From the NCBI GenBank assembly GCA_007844125.1, contig CM017555.1, positions 27,333,624-27,397,623 on the forward strand: a stretch of 64,000 nt of DNA, written 5' to 3'. This stretch comes from Sinonovacula constricta (Eukaryota; Mollusca; Bivalvia; Cardiida; Solecurtidae). Under the pieces are notes generated by a model that worked only from the letters and a program-made list of their open reading frames with translations, did not search any database and had not been told where the DNA came from. How positions within the stretch are numbered: the first letter of the stretch is position 1; every line of letters begins with the position of its first letter. Below, one piece after another: positions 1 through 13,255 of the stretch. A program made the translations under genes and the position numbers.

Positions 1-2146
1 CTGTGTTACACTGTATACAGATTACACAAATGCACCTAAAAATCAACTTTATACATTGCTTGACAATGTAAATAGCTAAGCTGCATTACATGTAAGCTAT
101 TTAGCAACATAACAATTTCCTAATCTGGGGAATCTTTGATGAATTTCTCAGTAGAACCGTATACAAGCCACAAGTCAGCTGTGTTACATTGCACACAGCT
201 TACACAAATGCACCTTACAAATGAGCTATATACATTAGTTGACCATGTAGATAGCTGAGCTGCATTACATGTAAGCTGTTTAGCAACATAACAGTTTTCT
301 AATCTGATGTATCTTCTATGAACTTCTCAGTAGAACCACATACAAGCCACATGTCAGCTGTGTTACACTTTATACAGTTTACACAAATGCACCTTACAAA
401 TGAGCTATATACATTAGTTGACCATGTAGATAGCTAAGCTGCATTACATGTAAGCTGTTTAGCAATATAACAGTTATCTAATCTGATGAATCTTTAATGT
501 ACTTCTCAGTAGAACCACATACGAGCCACAAGTCAGCTGTGTTACACTGTATACTGATCACACAAATGCACCTAAAAATCAACTTTATACATTGCTTGAC
601 ATCGTAAATAGCTAAGCTGCATTACATGTAAGCTGTTTAGCAATATAACAGTTTTCTTTTCTGGTGAACAGTTGATTAACTTCTCAACATAACCAAATAC
701 AAGCCACAAGTCAGCTGTGTTACAATGTACACAGCTTACAAAAATGCACCTTACAAATGAGCTATATACATTGATTGACAATGTAGATAGCTAAGCTGCA
801 TTACATGTAAGCTGTTTAGCAATATAACAGTTTTCTTTTTTGGTTAATCTTTGATGACCTTCTCAGTAGAACAACATTGAAGCCACAAGTCAGCTGTGTT
901 ACACTGTATACAGTTTACACAAATGCACCTTACAAATGAGCTATATACATTGATCCACAATGTAGATAGCTAAGCTGCATTACATGTAAGCTGTTTAGCA
1001 ATATAACAGTTTTCTTTTTTGGTTAATCTTTGATGACCTTCTCAGTAGAACAACATTAAAGCCACAAGTCAGCTGTGTTACACTGTAAACAGCTTTCACA
1101 AATGCACCTTACAAATGAGCTATATACATTGGTTGACAATGTAGATAGCTGAGCTGCATTACATGTAAGCTGTTTAGCAATATAACAGTTTTCTTTTCTG
1201 GTGAACAGTTGATTAACTTCTCAGTAGAACCAAATACAAGCCACAAGTCAGCTGTGTTACATTGCACACAGCTTACACAAATGCACCTTACAAATGAGCT
1301 ATATACATTAGTTGACCATGTAGATAGCTAAGCTGCATTACATGTAAGCTGTTTAGCAATATAACAGTTTTCTAATCTGATGTATCTGTGATGAACTTCT
1401 CAGTAGAACCACATACGAGCCACAAGTCAGCTGTGTTACATTGTACACAGCTTACAAAAATGCACCTTACAAATGAGCTATATACATTAGTTGACAATGT
1501 AGATAGCTGAGCTGCATTACATGTAAGCAGTTTAGCAATAAAACAATTTTCTAATCTGATGAATCTTTGATGACCTTCTCAGTAGAACCACATACGAGCC
1601 ACAAGTCAGCTGTGTTACACTGTATACAGTTTACACAAATGCACCTTACAAATAAGCTATATACATTGATCGACAATGTAGATAGCTAAGCTGCATTACA
1701 TGTAATCTGTTTAGCAATATAACAGTTTTCTTTTTTGGTTAATCTTTGATGACCTTCTCAGTAGAACAACATTGAAGCCACAAGTCAGCTGTGTTACACT
1801 GTAAACAGCTTTCACAAATGCACCTTACAAATGAGCTATATACATTGGTTGACAATGTAGATAGCTTAGCTGCATTACATGTAAGCTGTTTAGCAATATA
1901 ACAGTTTTCTTTTCTGGTGAACAGTTGATTAACTTCTCAATAGAACCAAATACAAGCCACAAGTCAGCTGTGTAACATTGTACACAGCTTACAAAAATGC
2001 ACCTTACAAATGAGCTATATACATAAGTTGACAATGTAGATAGCTGAGCTGCATTACATGTAAGCCGTTTAGCAATATAACAATTTTCTAATCTGATGAA
2101 ACTTTGATGAACTTCTCAGTAGAACCACATACGAGCCACAAGTCAG
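1..2146. repeat. Higher-order repeat copy 1 (12 satellite monomers)
   Basis: Bases from 1 onward reappear from 2,147 with the same monomer variants in the same order, for example the CCTAAAAATCAACTTTATAC variant at about 31 and 2,177. The offset is 2,146 bp, which equals twelve monomers. Over the stretches compared by eye the two copies are identical or nearly so, while neighbouring monomers within a copy differ much more. Confidence 0.93.
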
Positions 2147-4113
2147 CTGTGTTACACTGTATACAGATTACACAAATGCACCTAAAAATCAACTTTATAC
2201 ATTGCTTGACAATGTAAATAGCTAAGCTGCATTACATGTAAGCTATTTAGCAACATAACAATTTCCTAATCTGGGGAATCTTTGATGAATTTCTCAGTAG
2301 AACCGTATACAAGCCACAAGTCAGCTGTGTTACATTGCACACAGCTTACACAAATGCACCTTACAAATGAGCTATATACATTAGTTGACCATGTAGATAG
2401 CTGAGCTGCATTACATGTAAGCTGTTTAGCAACATAACAGTTTTCTAATCTGATGTATCTTCTATGAACTTCTCAGTAGAACCACATACAAGCCACATGT
2501 CAGCTGTGTTACACTTTATACAGTTTACACAAATGCACCTTACAAATGAGCTATATACATTAGTTGACCATGTAGATAGCTAAGCTGCATTACATGTAAG
2601 CTGTTTAGCAATATAACAGTTATCTAATCTGATGAATCTTTAATGTACTTCTCAGTAGAACCACATACGAGCCACAAGTCAGCTGTGTTACACTGTATAC
2701 TGATCACACAAATGCACCTAAAAATCAACTTTATACATTGCTTGACATCGTAAATAGCTAAGCTGCATTACATGTAAGCTGTTTAGCAATATAACAGTTT
2801 TCTTTTCTGGTGAACAGTTGATTAACTTCTCAACATAACCAAATACAAGCCACAAGTCAGCTGTGTTACAATGTACACAGCTTACAAAAATGCACCTTAC
2901 AAATGAGCTATATACATTGATTGACAATGTAGATAGCTAAGCTGCATTACATGTAAGCTGTTTAGCAATATAACAGATTTCTTATCTGGTAAATCTTTGA
3001 TGACCTCCTCAGTAGAACAACAAACAAGCCACAAGTCAGCTGTGTTACACTGTAAACAGCTTTCACAAATGCACCTTACAAATGAGCTATATACATTGGT
3101 TGACAATGTAGATAGCTGAGCTGCATTACATGTAAGCTGTTTAGCAATATAACAGTTTTCTTTTCTGGTGAACAGTTGATTAACTTCTCAGTAGAACCAA
3201 ATACAAGCCACAAGTCAGCTGTGTTACATTGCACACAGCTTACACAAATGCACCTTACAAATGAGCTATATACATTAGTTGACCATGTAGATAGCTAGGC
3301 TGCATTACATGTAAGCTGTTTAGCAATATAACAGTTTTCTAATCTGATGTATCTGTGATGAACTTCTCAGTAGAACCACATACGAGCCACAAGTCAGCTG
3401 TGTTACATTGTACACAGCTTACAAAAATGCACCTTACAAATGAGCTATATACATTAGTTGACAATGTAGATAGCTGAGCTGCATTACATGTAAGCCATTT
3501 AGCAATAAAACAATTTTCTAATCTGATGAATCTTTGATGACCTTCTCAGTAGAACCACATACGAGCCACAAGTCAGCTGTGTTACACTGTATACAGTTTA
3601 CACAAATGCACCTTACAAATGAGCTATATACATTGATCGACAATGTAGATAGCTAAGCTGCATTACATGTAATCTGTTTAGCAATATAACAGTTTTCTTT
3701 TTTGGTTAATCTTTGATGACCTTCTCAGTAGAACAACATTGAAGCCACAAGTCAGCTGTGTTACACTGTAAACAGCTTTCACAAATGCACCTTACAAATG
3801 AGCTATATACATTGGTTGACAATGTAGATAGCTTAGCTGCATTACATGTAAGCTGTTTAGCAATATAACAGTTTTCTTTTCTGGTGAACAGTTGATTAAC
3901 TTCTCAATAGAACCAAATACAAGCCACAAGTCAGCTGTGTAACATTGTACACAGCTTACAAAAATGCACCTTACAAATGAGCTATATACATAAGTTGACA
4001 ATGTAGATAGCTGAGCTGCATTACATGTAAGCCGTTTAGCAATATAACAATTTTCTAATCTGATGAAACTTTGATGAACTTCTCAGTAGAACCACATACG
4101 AGCCACAAGTCAG
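2147..4113. repeat. Higher-order repeat copy 2 (11 monomers, one deleted)
   Basis: This copy follows copy 1 at offset 2,146 until about 2,950, then at offset 1,967 from about 3,041 to 4,113, so it has exactly one monomer fewer. Copy 1 has two adjacent monomers carrying AACAACATT near 870 and 1,050; copy 2 has a single, different monomer there. Point differences include TAAGC/TAGGC near 1,328/3,297. A third, more diverged and shorter version starts at 4,114. Confidence 0.9.
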
Positions 4114-7100
4114 CTGTGTTACACTGTATACAGATTACACAAATGCACCTAAAAATCAACTTTATACATTGCTTGACAATGTAAATAGCTAAGCTGCATT
4201 ACATGTAAGCTATTTAGCAACATAACAATTTTCCAATCTGGTGAATCTTTGATTAATTTCTCAGTAGAACCGTATACAAGCCACAAATCAGCTGTGTTAC
4301 ATTGCACACAGCTTACACAAATGCACCTTACAAATGAGCTATATACATTAGTTGACCATGTAGATAGCTAAGCTGCATTACATGTAAGCTGTTTAGCAAC
4401 ATAATAGTTTTCTAATCTGATGTATCTTCTATGAACTTCTCAGTAGAACCACATACAAGCCACATGTCAGCTGTGTTACACTTTATACAGTTTACACAAA
4501 TGCACCTTACAAATGAGCTATATACATTAGTGTACAATGTAGATAGCTGAGCTGCATTACATGTAAGCCATTTAGCAATAAAACAATTTTCTAATCTGAT
4601 GTATCTGTGATGAACTTCTCAGTAGAACCAAATACAAGCCACAAGTCAGCTGTGTTACACTGTATACAACTTCGGACATAAACCCAACAAATGAGCTATA
4701 TACATAAGTTGTCCATGTAGATAGGTAAGCTGCATTACATGTAAGCTGTTTAGTAATATAACAGTTATCTAATCTGATGAATCTTTAATGAACTTCTCAG
4801 TAGAACCACATACGAGCCACAAGTCAGCTGTGTTACACTGTATACTGATCACACAAATGCACCTAAAAATCAACTTTATAGATTGCTTGACATCGTAAAT
4901 AGCTAAGCTGCATTACATGTAAGCTGTTTAGCAATATAACAGTTTTCTTTTCTGGTGAACAGTTGATTAACTTCTCAATAGAACCAAATACAAGCGAGAA
5001 GTCAGCTGTGTTACATTGTACACAGCTTACAAAAATGCACCCAACAAATGAGCTATATACACTAGTTGACAATGTAGAAAGCTGAGCTGCATTACATGAA
5101 AGCTGTTTAGCAATATAACAGTTTTTTAATCTGATGAATCTTTGATGAACTTCTCAGTAGAACAACATACAAGCCACAAGTCAGCTGTGTTACACTGTAT
5201 ACAGTTTACACAAATGCACCTTACAAATGAGCTATATACATTAGTTGACCATGTAGATAGCTAAGCTGCATTACATGTAAGCTGTTTAGCAATATAACAG
5301 TTTTTTTAATCTGATGAATCTTTGATGACCTTCTCAGTAGAACAACAAACAAGCCACAAGTCAGCTGTGTTACACTGTAAACACCTTTCACAAATGCACC
5401 TTACAAATGAGCTATATACATTGGTTGACCATGTAGATAGCTGAGCTGCATTACATGTAAGCTGTTTAGGAATATAACAGTTTTTTTAATCTGGAGAATC
5501 TGTGATGAACATCTCAGTAGAACCACATACAAGCCACAAGTCAGCTGTGTTACACTGTATACAGTTTACACAAATGCACCCAACAAATGAGCTATATACA
5601 TTGGTTGACAATGTAGATAGCTGAGCTGCATTACATGTAAGCTGTTTAGCAATATAACAGTTTTCTTTTTTGGTTAATCTTTGATGACCTTCTCAGTAGA
5701 ACAACATTGAAGCCACAAGTCAGCTGTGTTACACTGCAAACAGCTTTCACACATGCACCTTAAAAATAAGCTATATACATTGGTTGACAATGTAGATAGC
5801 TTAGCTGCATTACATGTAAGCTGTTTAGCAATATAACAGTTTTCTTTTCTGGTGAACAGTTGATTAACTTCTCAATAGAACCAAATACAAGCCACAAGTC
5901 AGCAGTGTTACATTGTCAAAGCTTACAAAAATGCACCTTACAAATGAGCTATATACATTAGTTGACAATGTAGATAGCTGAGCTGCATTAAATGTAAGCC
6001 GTTTAGCAATATAACAATTTTCTAATCTGATGAAACTTTGATGAACTTCTCAGTAGAACCACATACGAGCCACAATTCAGCTGTGTTTCACTGCATACAG
6101 ATTACACAAATGTACCTAAAAATCAGATTTATACATTGCTTTGAGAATGTAAATAGCTAAGCTGCATTACATGAAAGCTGTTTAGCAATACAACAGTTTT
6201 TTAATCTGATAAATCTGTGATGAACTTCTCAGTAGAACAACATACAAGCCACAAGTCAGCTGTGTTACACTGTATACAGTTTACACAAATGCACCTTACA
6301 AATGAGCTATATACATTAGTTTACAATGTAGATAGCTGAGCTGCATTACATGTAAGCTGTTCAGCAATGTAACAATTTTCTTACCTGGTCAATCTTTGAT
6401 GACCTTCTCAGTAGAACAACAAACAAGCCACAAGTCAGCTGTGTTACACTGTAAACACCTTTCACAAATGCACCTTACAAATGAGCTATATACATTGGTT
6501 GACAATGTAGAGCGCTGAGCTGCATTACAGGTAAGCTGTATAGCAATATAACAGTTTACTTTTCTGGTAAACAGTTGATTAACTTCTCAGTAGAACCAAA
6601 TAGAAGCCACAAGTCAGCTGTGTTACATTGCACACAGCTTACACAAATGCACCTTACAAATGAGCTATATATATTCGTTGACCATGTAGATAGCTAAGCT
6701 GCATTACATGAAAGCTGTTTAGCAATATAACAGTTTTTTAATCTGATGAATCTGTGATGAACTTCTCAGTAGAACAACATACAAGCCACAAGTCAGCTGT
6801 GTTACACTGTAAACAGTTTATGCAAATGCACCCAACAAATGAGCTATATACATTAGTGTACAATGTAGATAGCTTAGCTGCATAACATGTAAGCTGTTTA
6901 GCAATATAAAAGTTTTCTTTTCTGGTTAATCTTTGATGTCTTTCTCAGTAGAACAACATTGAAGCCACAAGTCAGCTGTGTTACACTGTAAACAGCTTTA
7001 ACAAATGGACCTTACAAATGAGCTATATACATAAGTTGACAATGTAGATAGCTGAGCTGCATTACATGTAAGCTATTTAGCAACATAACAGTTTTCTAAT

Positions 7101-9399
7101 CTGGATGAATCTTTGATGAATATATCAGTAGAACCGTATACCAGCCACAAGTCAGCTGTGTTACACTGTATACAACTTCCAGAAATGCATCTTACCAATG
7201 AGCTATATACATTGGTTGACAATGTAGATAGCTGAGCTGCATTACATGTAAGCTGTTTAGCAATATAACAGTTTTCTTTTCTGGTGAACCGTTGATTAAC
7301 TTCTCAGTAGAATCAAATACAAGCGACAAGTCAGCTGTGTTACATTGCAAACAGCTTCAACAAATGCACCTTACAAATAAGCTATATACATTAGTTGACC
7401 ATGTAGATAGCTAAGCTGCATTACATGTAAGCTGTTTAGCAATATAACAGTTTTCTAATCAGATGAATCTTTTATGAACTTCTCAGTAGAACCACATACA
7501 AGCCACAAGTCAGCTGTGTTACACTTTATACAGTTTACACAAATGCACCTTACAAATGAGCTATATACATTAGTTTACAATGTAGATAGCTGAGCTGCAT
7601 TACATGTAAGCTGTTCAGCAATATAACAGTTTTCTTATCTGGTCAATCTTTGATGACCTTCTCAGTAGAACAACAAAAAAGCCACAAGTCAGCTGTGTTA
7701 CACTGTAAACAGCTTTCACAAATGCACATTACAAATGAGCTATATACATTGGTTGACAATGTAGATAGCTTAGCTGCATTACATGTAAGCTGTTTGGCAA
7801 TATAACAGTTTTCTTTTCTGGTGAACAGTTGATTAACTTATCAATAGAACCAAATACAAGCCACAAGTCAGCTGTGTTACATTGTACACAGCTTACAAAA
7901 ATGCACCTTACAAATGAGCTATATACATTAGTTGACAAGGTAGATAGCTGAGCTGCATTACATGTAAGCTGTTTAGCAATATTACAATTTTTTTAATCTG
8001 ATGAATCTTTGATGAACTTCTCAGTAGAACCACATACAAGCCACAAGTCAGCTGTGTTACACTGAATACAGATTACACAAATCCACCTAAAAATCAGCTT
8101 TATACATTGCTTGACAATGTAGATAGCTAAGCTGCATTAACATGAAAGCTGTTTAGCAATACAACAGTTTTTTAATCTGATAAATCTGTGATGAACTTCT
8201 CAGTAGAACAACATACCAGCCACAAGTCAGCTGTATTACACTGTATACAGTTTACACAAATGCACCCAACAAATGAGCTATATACATTAGTTGACAATGT
8301 AGACAGCTGAGCTGCATTACATGTAAGTTGTTAAGCAATATAATAGTTTTTTAATCAGATGAATCTTTGATGACTTTCTCAGTAGAACAACAAACAAGCC
8401 ACAAGTCAGCTGTGTTACACTGTAAACAGCTTTCACAAATGCACCTTACAAATGAGCTATATACATTGGTTGACAATGTAGATAGCTGAGCTGCATTACA
8501 TGTAAGCTGATAAGCAATATAACAGTTTTCTTTTCTGGTGAACAGTTATCTTCTCAGTAGAACCAAATACAAGCCACAAGTCAGCTGTGTTACATTGTAC
8601 ACAGCTTACACAAATGCACCCTACAAATGAGCTATATTCATTAGTTGACCATGTAGATAGCTAAGCTGCATTACATGTAAGCTGTTCAGCAATATAACAG
8701 TTTTCTAATCTGGTGAATCTTTGATGAATTTCTCAGTAGAACCCTATACAAGCCACAAGTCCGCTGTGTTACACTGTAAACAACTTCCAGAAATGCACCT
8801 TACAAATGAGATATATACATTGGTTGACAATGTAGATAGCTGAGCTGCATTACATGTAAGCTGTTAAGCAATATAACAGTTTTCTAATCTGGTGAACCGT
8901 TAATGGACTTCCCAGTAGATCCAAATACAAGCCGCAAGTCAGCTGTGTTACACTGTATACAGCTTACACAAATGCACGTAACAATTGAGCTATCATCATT
9001 GATTGACTATGCACTTAGCCCAGCTGTTGTTACATGTTAATGTAAGCTGTATATCAAGGTCAAATGTTCTTATCTGGTATGTCCACTGAATATTTCAGTA
9101 GAAGCTCATACAAGTCAGCAGTTTTGCTGTATACAGCTGACACAAATGCACCTCACATATAAGCTAGTATTGTTGGTTGACTATGTATATCGCCAAGCTG
9201 GATTCCATGTAAATTGGATATCAATACAACAGTTTTTATGCCCACTAGGACCTTTGATGAATATCTCTGTAGAACCATATGTTGGACCATATTTTCTCAC
9301 AAGCCACACATTAAAAAAATACCCTAAATATAGCACAAGTTTATTCTGTATCACATTTAGCAATTTTAGATGTCAAAATAACAATAAAAATTTAACTCA

Positions 9400-9857
9400 A
9401 AGAACTGTTGTGTTTGTCCTCTTTTTCTTTTCTCTTCTCTCTCTTTCAATCCTCCTCCTTCTCTCTCTCCCTTTTCCTTCTTTTTCTTCCTCAGTCATCA
9501 TTATACAGGAGTCTTACATCCCTTACATGTTTTCGTGCATCTTCTAACCTGTTCTTCATAAATTTTCTATTTCTGACTCTTTCGTTCTCTCCATTCTGCA
9601 AGGTAACCATGACAACCATGATAAAGCACTTATCTTAATGAAACAAACAACAGTGAAACTTAGTGTTACAATAATGCTTAATCATAATCACCAGGTCAAG
9701 CTACCTGACTGCCACTTAAGCAAATCTCAAAGCAATCTGTCAATTCTTAAGATACTAATTATGGAAAAAAGTCAGGGTGCAATTCTATCAAAAATCCTAG
9801 GACTAAATTATCTTCAGTTGTTTCAATAAAATTCCTAGGACTGGAGTAATGTTTGTT
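9400..9857. other. Array flank with polypyrimidine tract; no gene seen
   Basis: About 9,417-9,495 is almost pure C and T on the plus strand, made of TCTCT and CCTTC blocks. Short open frames across it are low-complexity and not convincing genes. The rest is unique AT-rich sequence. Confidence 0.7.
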
Positions 9858-9975
9858 AATTTGTTGGGTTTATGGACCCACCAACAGTATTTCAGTTATT
9901 TGGCGATGGTGTCCACTTGAAGCAGACGTAGTGCAGCCTTCATTTTTATTAGTTTATCGTGAACACCTGCCAAAA
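9858..9975 (-). mobile_element. SINE family A fragment (3' part)
   Basis: The reverse complement matches the 3' body of the better copy at 62,636-62,930: GTTGGGTTTA, then a CCCACCAACAGTATTTCAG block, GTGTCCACTTGAAGCAGA and GTGAACACCTG. The tRNA-like head is absent and the sequence is degraded beyond about 9,975. Confidence 0.8.
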
Positions 9976-10434
9976 ATATAACACCTGACACTTCTTTTGT
10001 TTCGCTTTTATTGCAGGCAAATATTTTCATTAAAGTTTTTAACTAATTAATTACCTGCAGATCACAACTCTCAGACAAATGCACAGACAAACTGTGAAGC
10101 TCCAGATAAATCTGACACCACCACAGCTTTAACAATAAGGTACATGTAAATCATAATCAGATGCTGCAGCTCATGTAGGCCTTCTTGTTTCATCAAAATC
10201 TCCATTGTTTACTGCCTAAGTCAGCAGCAATGACTCTTATATGATACTGTACATTTCAATGCAGTTATTATCAGACATAAAGAAATTGGTAATACTTACC
10301 AATGCAACTGAGAGGGCCAATAACAGAAAAGAGCAGAACCACATAGCAATCATCTACTAATTAAAATTCACCTACTGGCACCTTCCAAGTTCATGTATGA
10401 GTGAAGTGATTACACTTTTGCAAATGGTGTACAT
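9976..10434. other. AT-rich spacer; nothing recognised
   Basis: No long open frame, repeat end or RNA-like fold is evident. Confidence 0.5.
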
Positions 10435-10600
10435 CCAGATTCCAGATATGGGAGCTGTCTGATCATTATGATTTATACTATGTGCTGCTGAATAATTAGC
10501 AAAATATAGTGTTTTCCTTGTGTGTACCGTTGATAACAAACAACCAAGATCTTGTATGGCTTATATTGTAGCATAAGCAGAGTTAACAGTTCAGAGTATA
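10435..10600. repeat. Dispersed repeat family D copy
   Basis: It contains GGAGCTGTCTGATCA, a TACTATGTGCTGCTGAATAA block and a AACAACCAAGATCTTGTA-like block. Related sequence occurs at 11,535-11,600, 13,555-13,620, 16,688-16,790, 20,100-20,262 and 57,315-57,395. No terminal repeats could be defined, so the element class is unknown. Confidence 0.65.
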
Positions 10601-10949
10601 AAAGGCTTTTACCTTGAGTAGGTGATGGCTTATTAATCACTTACCTGAAATACACAAAGAAAGACAATGATAAAAATAATGAACAATTGTAAAATATGGT
10701 CATTTTATAGGATATTATAATAAAAATGAAAAGACGAAACACACAATAAATGATAAACAATAGTAATCCTCTTGTAATAAAAAGGATTTTATAGTATGAA
10801 TATAAATGACATTTTATGGCATGATTAATTTACAATATAAATTTGCATGCAATATAACGATTGGGGAAAAAAGCTGCAAAGGAATCACTTAAATAGAGAT
10901 GCAAGCCTATTTACATGTGAACAATAAAATGATAGACTGACTGCAAAAA
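10601..10949. other. AT-rich spacer; nothing recognised
   Basis: Homopolymer-rich AT sequence with no supported gene. Confidence 0.5.
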
Positions 10950-11168
10950 AAGATCCAAATAATGATCCACTGGCTGCAAATAATGATCCAATCGATTCAA
11001 ATAATGGTCCATTTGATTGAAAAAATGATCCAATTGATTCAAATAATGATCCATTTGATTGAAATAATGATCCACTGGCTGCAAATAATGATCCACTGGA
11101 TTCAAATAATGATCGACTAGCTGCAAATAATGATCCACTGGATTCAAATAATCCACTGGCTGCAAATC
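10950..11168. repeat. 21-bp minisatellite, about 10 units
   Basis: Units such as CTGGCTGCAAATAATGATCCA alternate with variants containing TTGATTCAAATAATGATC and TTGATTGAAAAAATGATC. Because 21 is a multiple of three and most units lack stops, two overlapping minus-strand frames (10,885-11,283 and 10,911-11,201) stay open and read as seven-residue repeats. Two different frames open over the same array argues for a DNA repeat rather than a protein. Confidence 0.92.
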
Positions 11169-11244
11169 GAAGGCTCCGTGCAAAACTCCATATTTTGCCA
11201 AAAATGCTTTTTCTTAAAATATGAGGTCTTATAACATTTGGTAT

Positions 11245-11455
11245 ATCCAGGTCAGCCAGCTTGTGCTGGTAGATCCAGTTCAACCAGCTCTCACTAATAG
11301 ATCCAGGTCAGCCAGCTTGTGCTGGTAGATCCAGGTCAGCCAGCTTGTGCTGGTAGATCCAGGTCAGCCAGCTCTCATTGATAAGTTTCAAGTCAATCAG
11401 CTCTCTTTGGTAGATTCGGGTCCACCAGCTTGCACTGGTAGATCCAGGTCAAACT
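11245..11455. repeat. 28-bp minisatellite, about 7 units
   Basis: GTCAGCCAGC occurs at 11,251, 11,307, 11,335 and 11,363, giving a 28-bp period with degenerate units on both sides. Each good unit contains CCAGCTTGTGCTGG, a 5-bp inverted repeat around a 4-base loop. It begins about 80 bp after the 21-bp array. Confidence 0.9.
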
Positions 11456-11534
11456 CTTCAGTCATCTTTAACATTGTCATCTTTGAGATTGAAAGGCAAA
11501 TAAGCCTATACATACTGGTAGAGTCCTGAGAAAA

Positions 11535-11600
11535 ATAGTGCAGACCCTTATCAGATAGGGCACTGTCTGATCTGGATCTACACTATGTGCCAAAAGTCAT
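11535..11600. repeat. Dispersed repeat family D fragment
   Basis: GCACTGTCTGATCTGGATCT followed by ACACTATGTGCC matches the family D core. Confidence 0.6.
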
Positions 11601-12741
11601 CGAAATACATGCTTAAAAACCAAGGATTAACAAATTCAGCATTATAAGGGTTGAAGCCTGATATGAAAGCAATTATCAGAGAAATAAATAACAATTTACT
11701 ATAGAGTTGATGGCATAATTTACATGATGATAATACATTCCATTAGGCTCTAGGTTCTTTAACATCACATACTTGTCAGGCCATGTTCATTAGTTCAGTC
11801 TTGATGATTTGTCCACAGTAAAGTGGATTTCACATGTTACACTGGTGTCTGAGAAAAAAGTGGGTATGAAATGTATCAAATGTCTATTCTAGAGACCTTA
11901 TTTTTGCACTTTTTTCCTGGTATATTTGTTTATGCAAAAAATATGGCATAATTGCTGAAAACTCAAATAAATATGAACAGCAATAATACCACATGAAAAA
12001 CCTAATTAAAAGTAAATTGAAAGTAAGTAAACTCAACAACCTTTGAATGTTACTCATATTCATCTTCACTTCAATGACCTGTCAATCAAACACCTTTTGT
12101 ATTGTGCAATTAAATGAGATGGAACTTCACAACAGCATGAGGGGTGTTACATGTGAAACAACATCACAGACCAGACTAATGATTTTATTGACTATTGATC
12201 AAAGAGACTGGGTCTTTGAAATCATTGAGACCCATAAATTTACACTAACAGATATTGGATGCTTTCATTTTTATTAAGGATGACTTATGCATGAGGTAAT
12301 CTTTTCAGTTAATAGTTGAATGATGAATGACTTAAAAGAATGAAAAAGCTGTCCTGAAAAGGTCAGTAGTAAAACATTTATAAAAAACAAAACAATGAGT
12401 GTATAATAGTTATTTTCTTGCTGTTATATATATCATTATTAAAATAATACATCTTATTTTCAGGCTACTAAAGACATAGTGGCTTTTGCTAAATGGCTCT
12501 ATTAGCTACATTGGTTTTTGGAATGGAATGCCATGGGTTTCATTCCGAATATTAAAATGTTGGTTTTTTTTACTATTTTACTAAGATACCTCAACCAGAC
12601 TCAGCTCCCTGATGTTGACTGGTGACAATGTGATTGCTGGTGATTAGAAAGGTGAGAAAAGACAAGCCAGGGGAGTAGGAGAGTGTTATTTAACTGCCCA
12701 TACTCATTTCACAATAGGTCCTACTGATGTTATTTGTTTTG
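11601..12741. other. AT-rich spacer; no gene seen
   Basis: Only short frames are open (for example 12,047-12,277 plus, 76 codons), with no recognisable motif, signal peptide or domain. No repeats beyond simple A/T runs were recognised. Confidence 0.5.
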
Positions 12742-12835
12742 TTATTGAAATACATTGCAGCACCCAAGGATGTTGTTCATTATGGTGATGTCCAGCTATT
12801 TTGGTTGGGGCTCAGTCTCTATCAGACAGTTCAAA
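12742..12835 (-). mobile_element. SINE family C fragment (3' end)
   Basis: It shares GAAATACATTGCAG, GTCCAGCTATTTTGGTTGGG and following bases with the fuller copy at 13,256-13,472. The tRNA-like head is missing. Confidence 0.7.
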
Positions 12836-13255
12836 ATGTCTCTTTTGGCCTTCAAAACAAAATCTGTAAAAAGCCATCAGTTTAAAAGTTTGATGAATTC
12901 AATTAGCCAAGGAGAAGATGGGGTTGGAGATAGTGATTAGAGAAAAACAATTGGATTAGTTCATTGACAAATAGCCTCAGTGTTCGTCCTGATAAAATGA
13001 CTTCTTGGGGAAGAGATGTTTTTGTATTTCATTAACATGATGCAGATAAGACTTACAACAGCTCTACTTTTTTTCTCTTTAAGTTTTATGTTTCAGGCCT
13101 GTACAATCTACAAATGTAATCAACATGCTATGGATTAATTCCTTGCGCTCACCTATCTAAAAGATTATTCCTTTGGATACACAACACCTCCACTTACCCT
13201 TATTTGGCTTCATTTATTCATAACCCAGTTGGAATTCTTCATATTTATTGGTTTA
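12836..13255. other. AT-rich spacer; nothing recognised
   Basis: No gene, tandem array or element end seen. Confidence 0.5.

Larger units (their letters stand above)
1..9370. repeat. 179-bp satellite array, about 50 monomers, open at the left window edge
   Basis: A unit of about 179 bp repeats from base 1; the marker GTCAGCTGTGTTACA recurs near 174, 353, 532, 711 and so on. Conserved blocks are GCTGCATTACATGTAAGC, containing the 10-bp palindrome TTACATGTAA, and the block around GAGCTATATACATT. Monomers are well kept to about 8,900, then change in sequence and spacing, and fade out near 9,370, so the right border of the array lies in the window. About 69-codon minus-strand frames recur once per monomer pair; they are by-products of the repeat and show no protein-like features. 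The array is not microsatellite and has no recognisable transposon ends. Whether it is centromeric, heterochromatic or dispersed cannot be told from sequence alone. Confidence 0.97.

Noticed and set aside
572..7938. Repeated minus-strand frames of 69 codons (572-781, 1,825-2,034, 2,718-2,927 and others) as a multigene family of small proteins
   Set aside because: Each is the same stretch of the 179-bp satellite read once; they span more than one monomer, lack codon-level constraint and exist only where a monomer happens to have no stop.
9146..9638. Overlapping plus frames of 133 and 76 codons with Ser/Leu/Phe-rich segments resembling membrane helices
   Set aside because: The hydrophobic part is the C/T tract translated; no second line of evidence.
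10885..11283. 132- and 96-codon minus frames as genes
   Set aside because: Both are readings of a 21-bp minisatellite in two frames.
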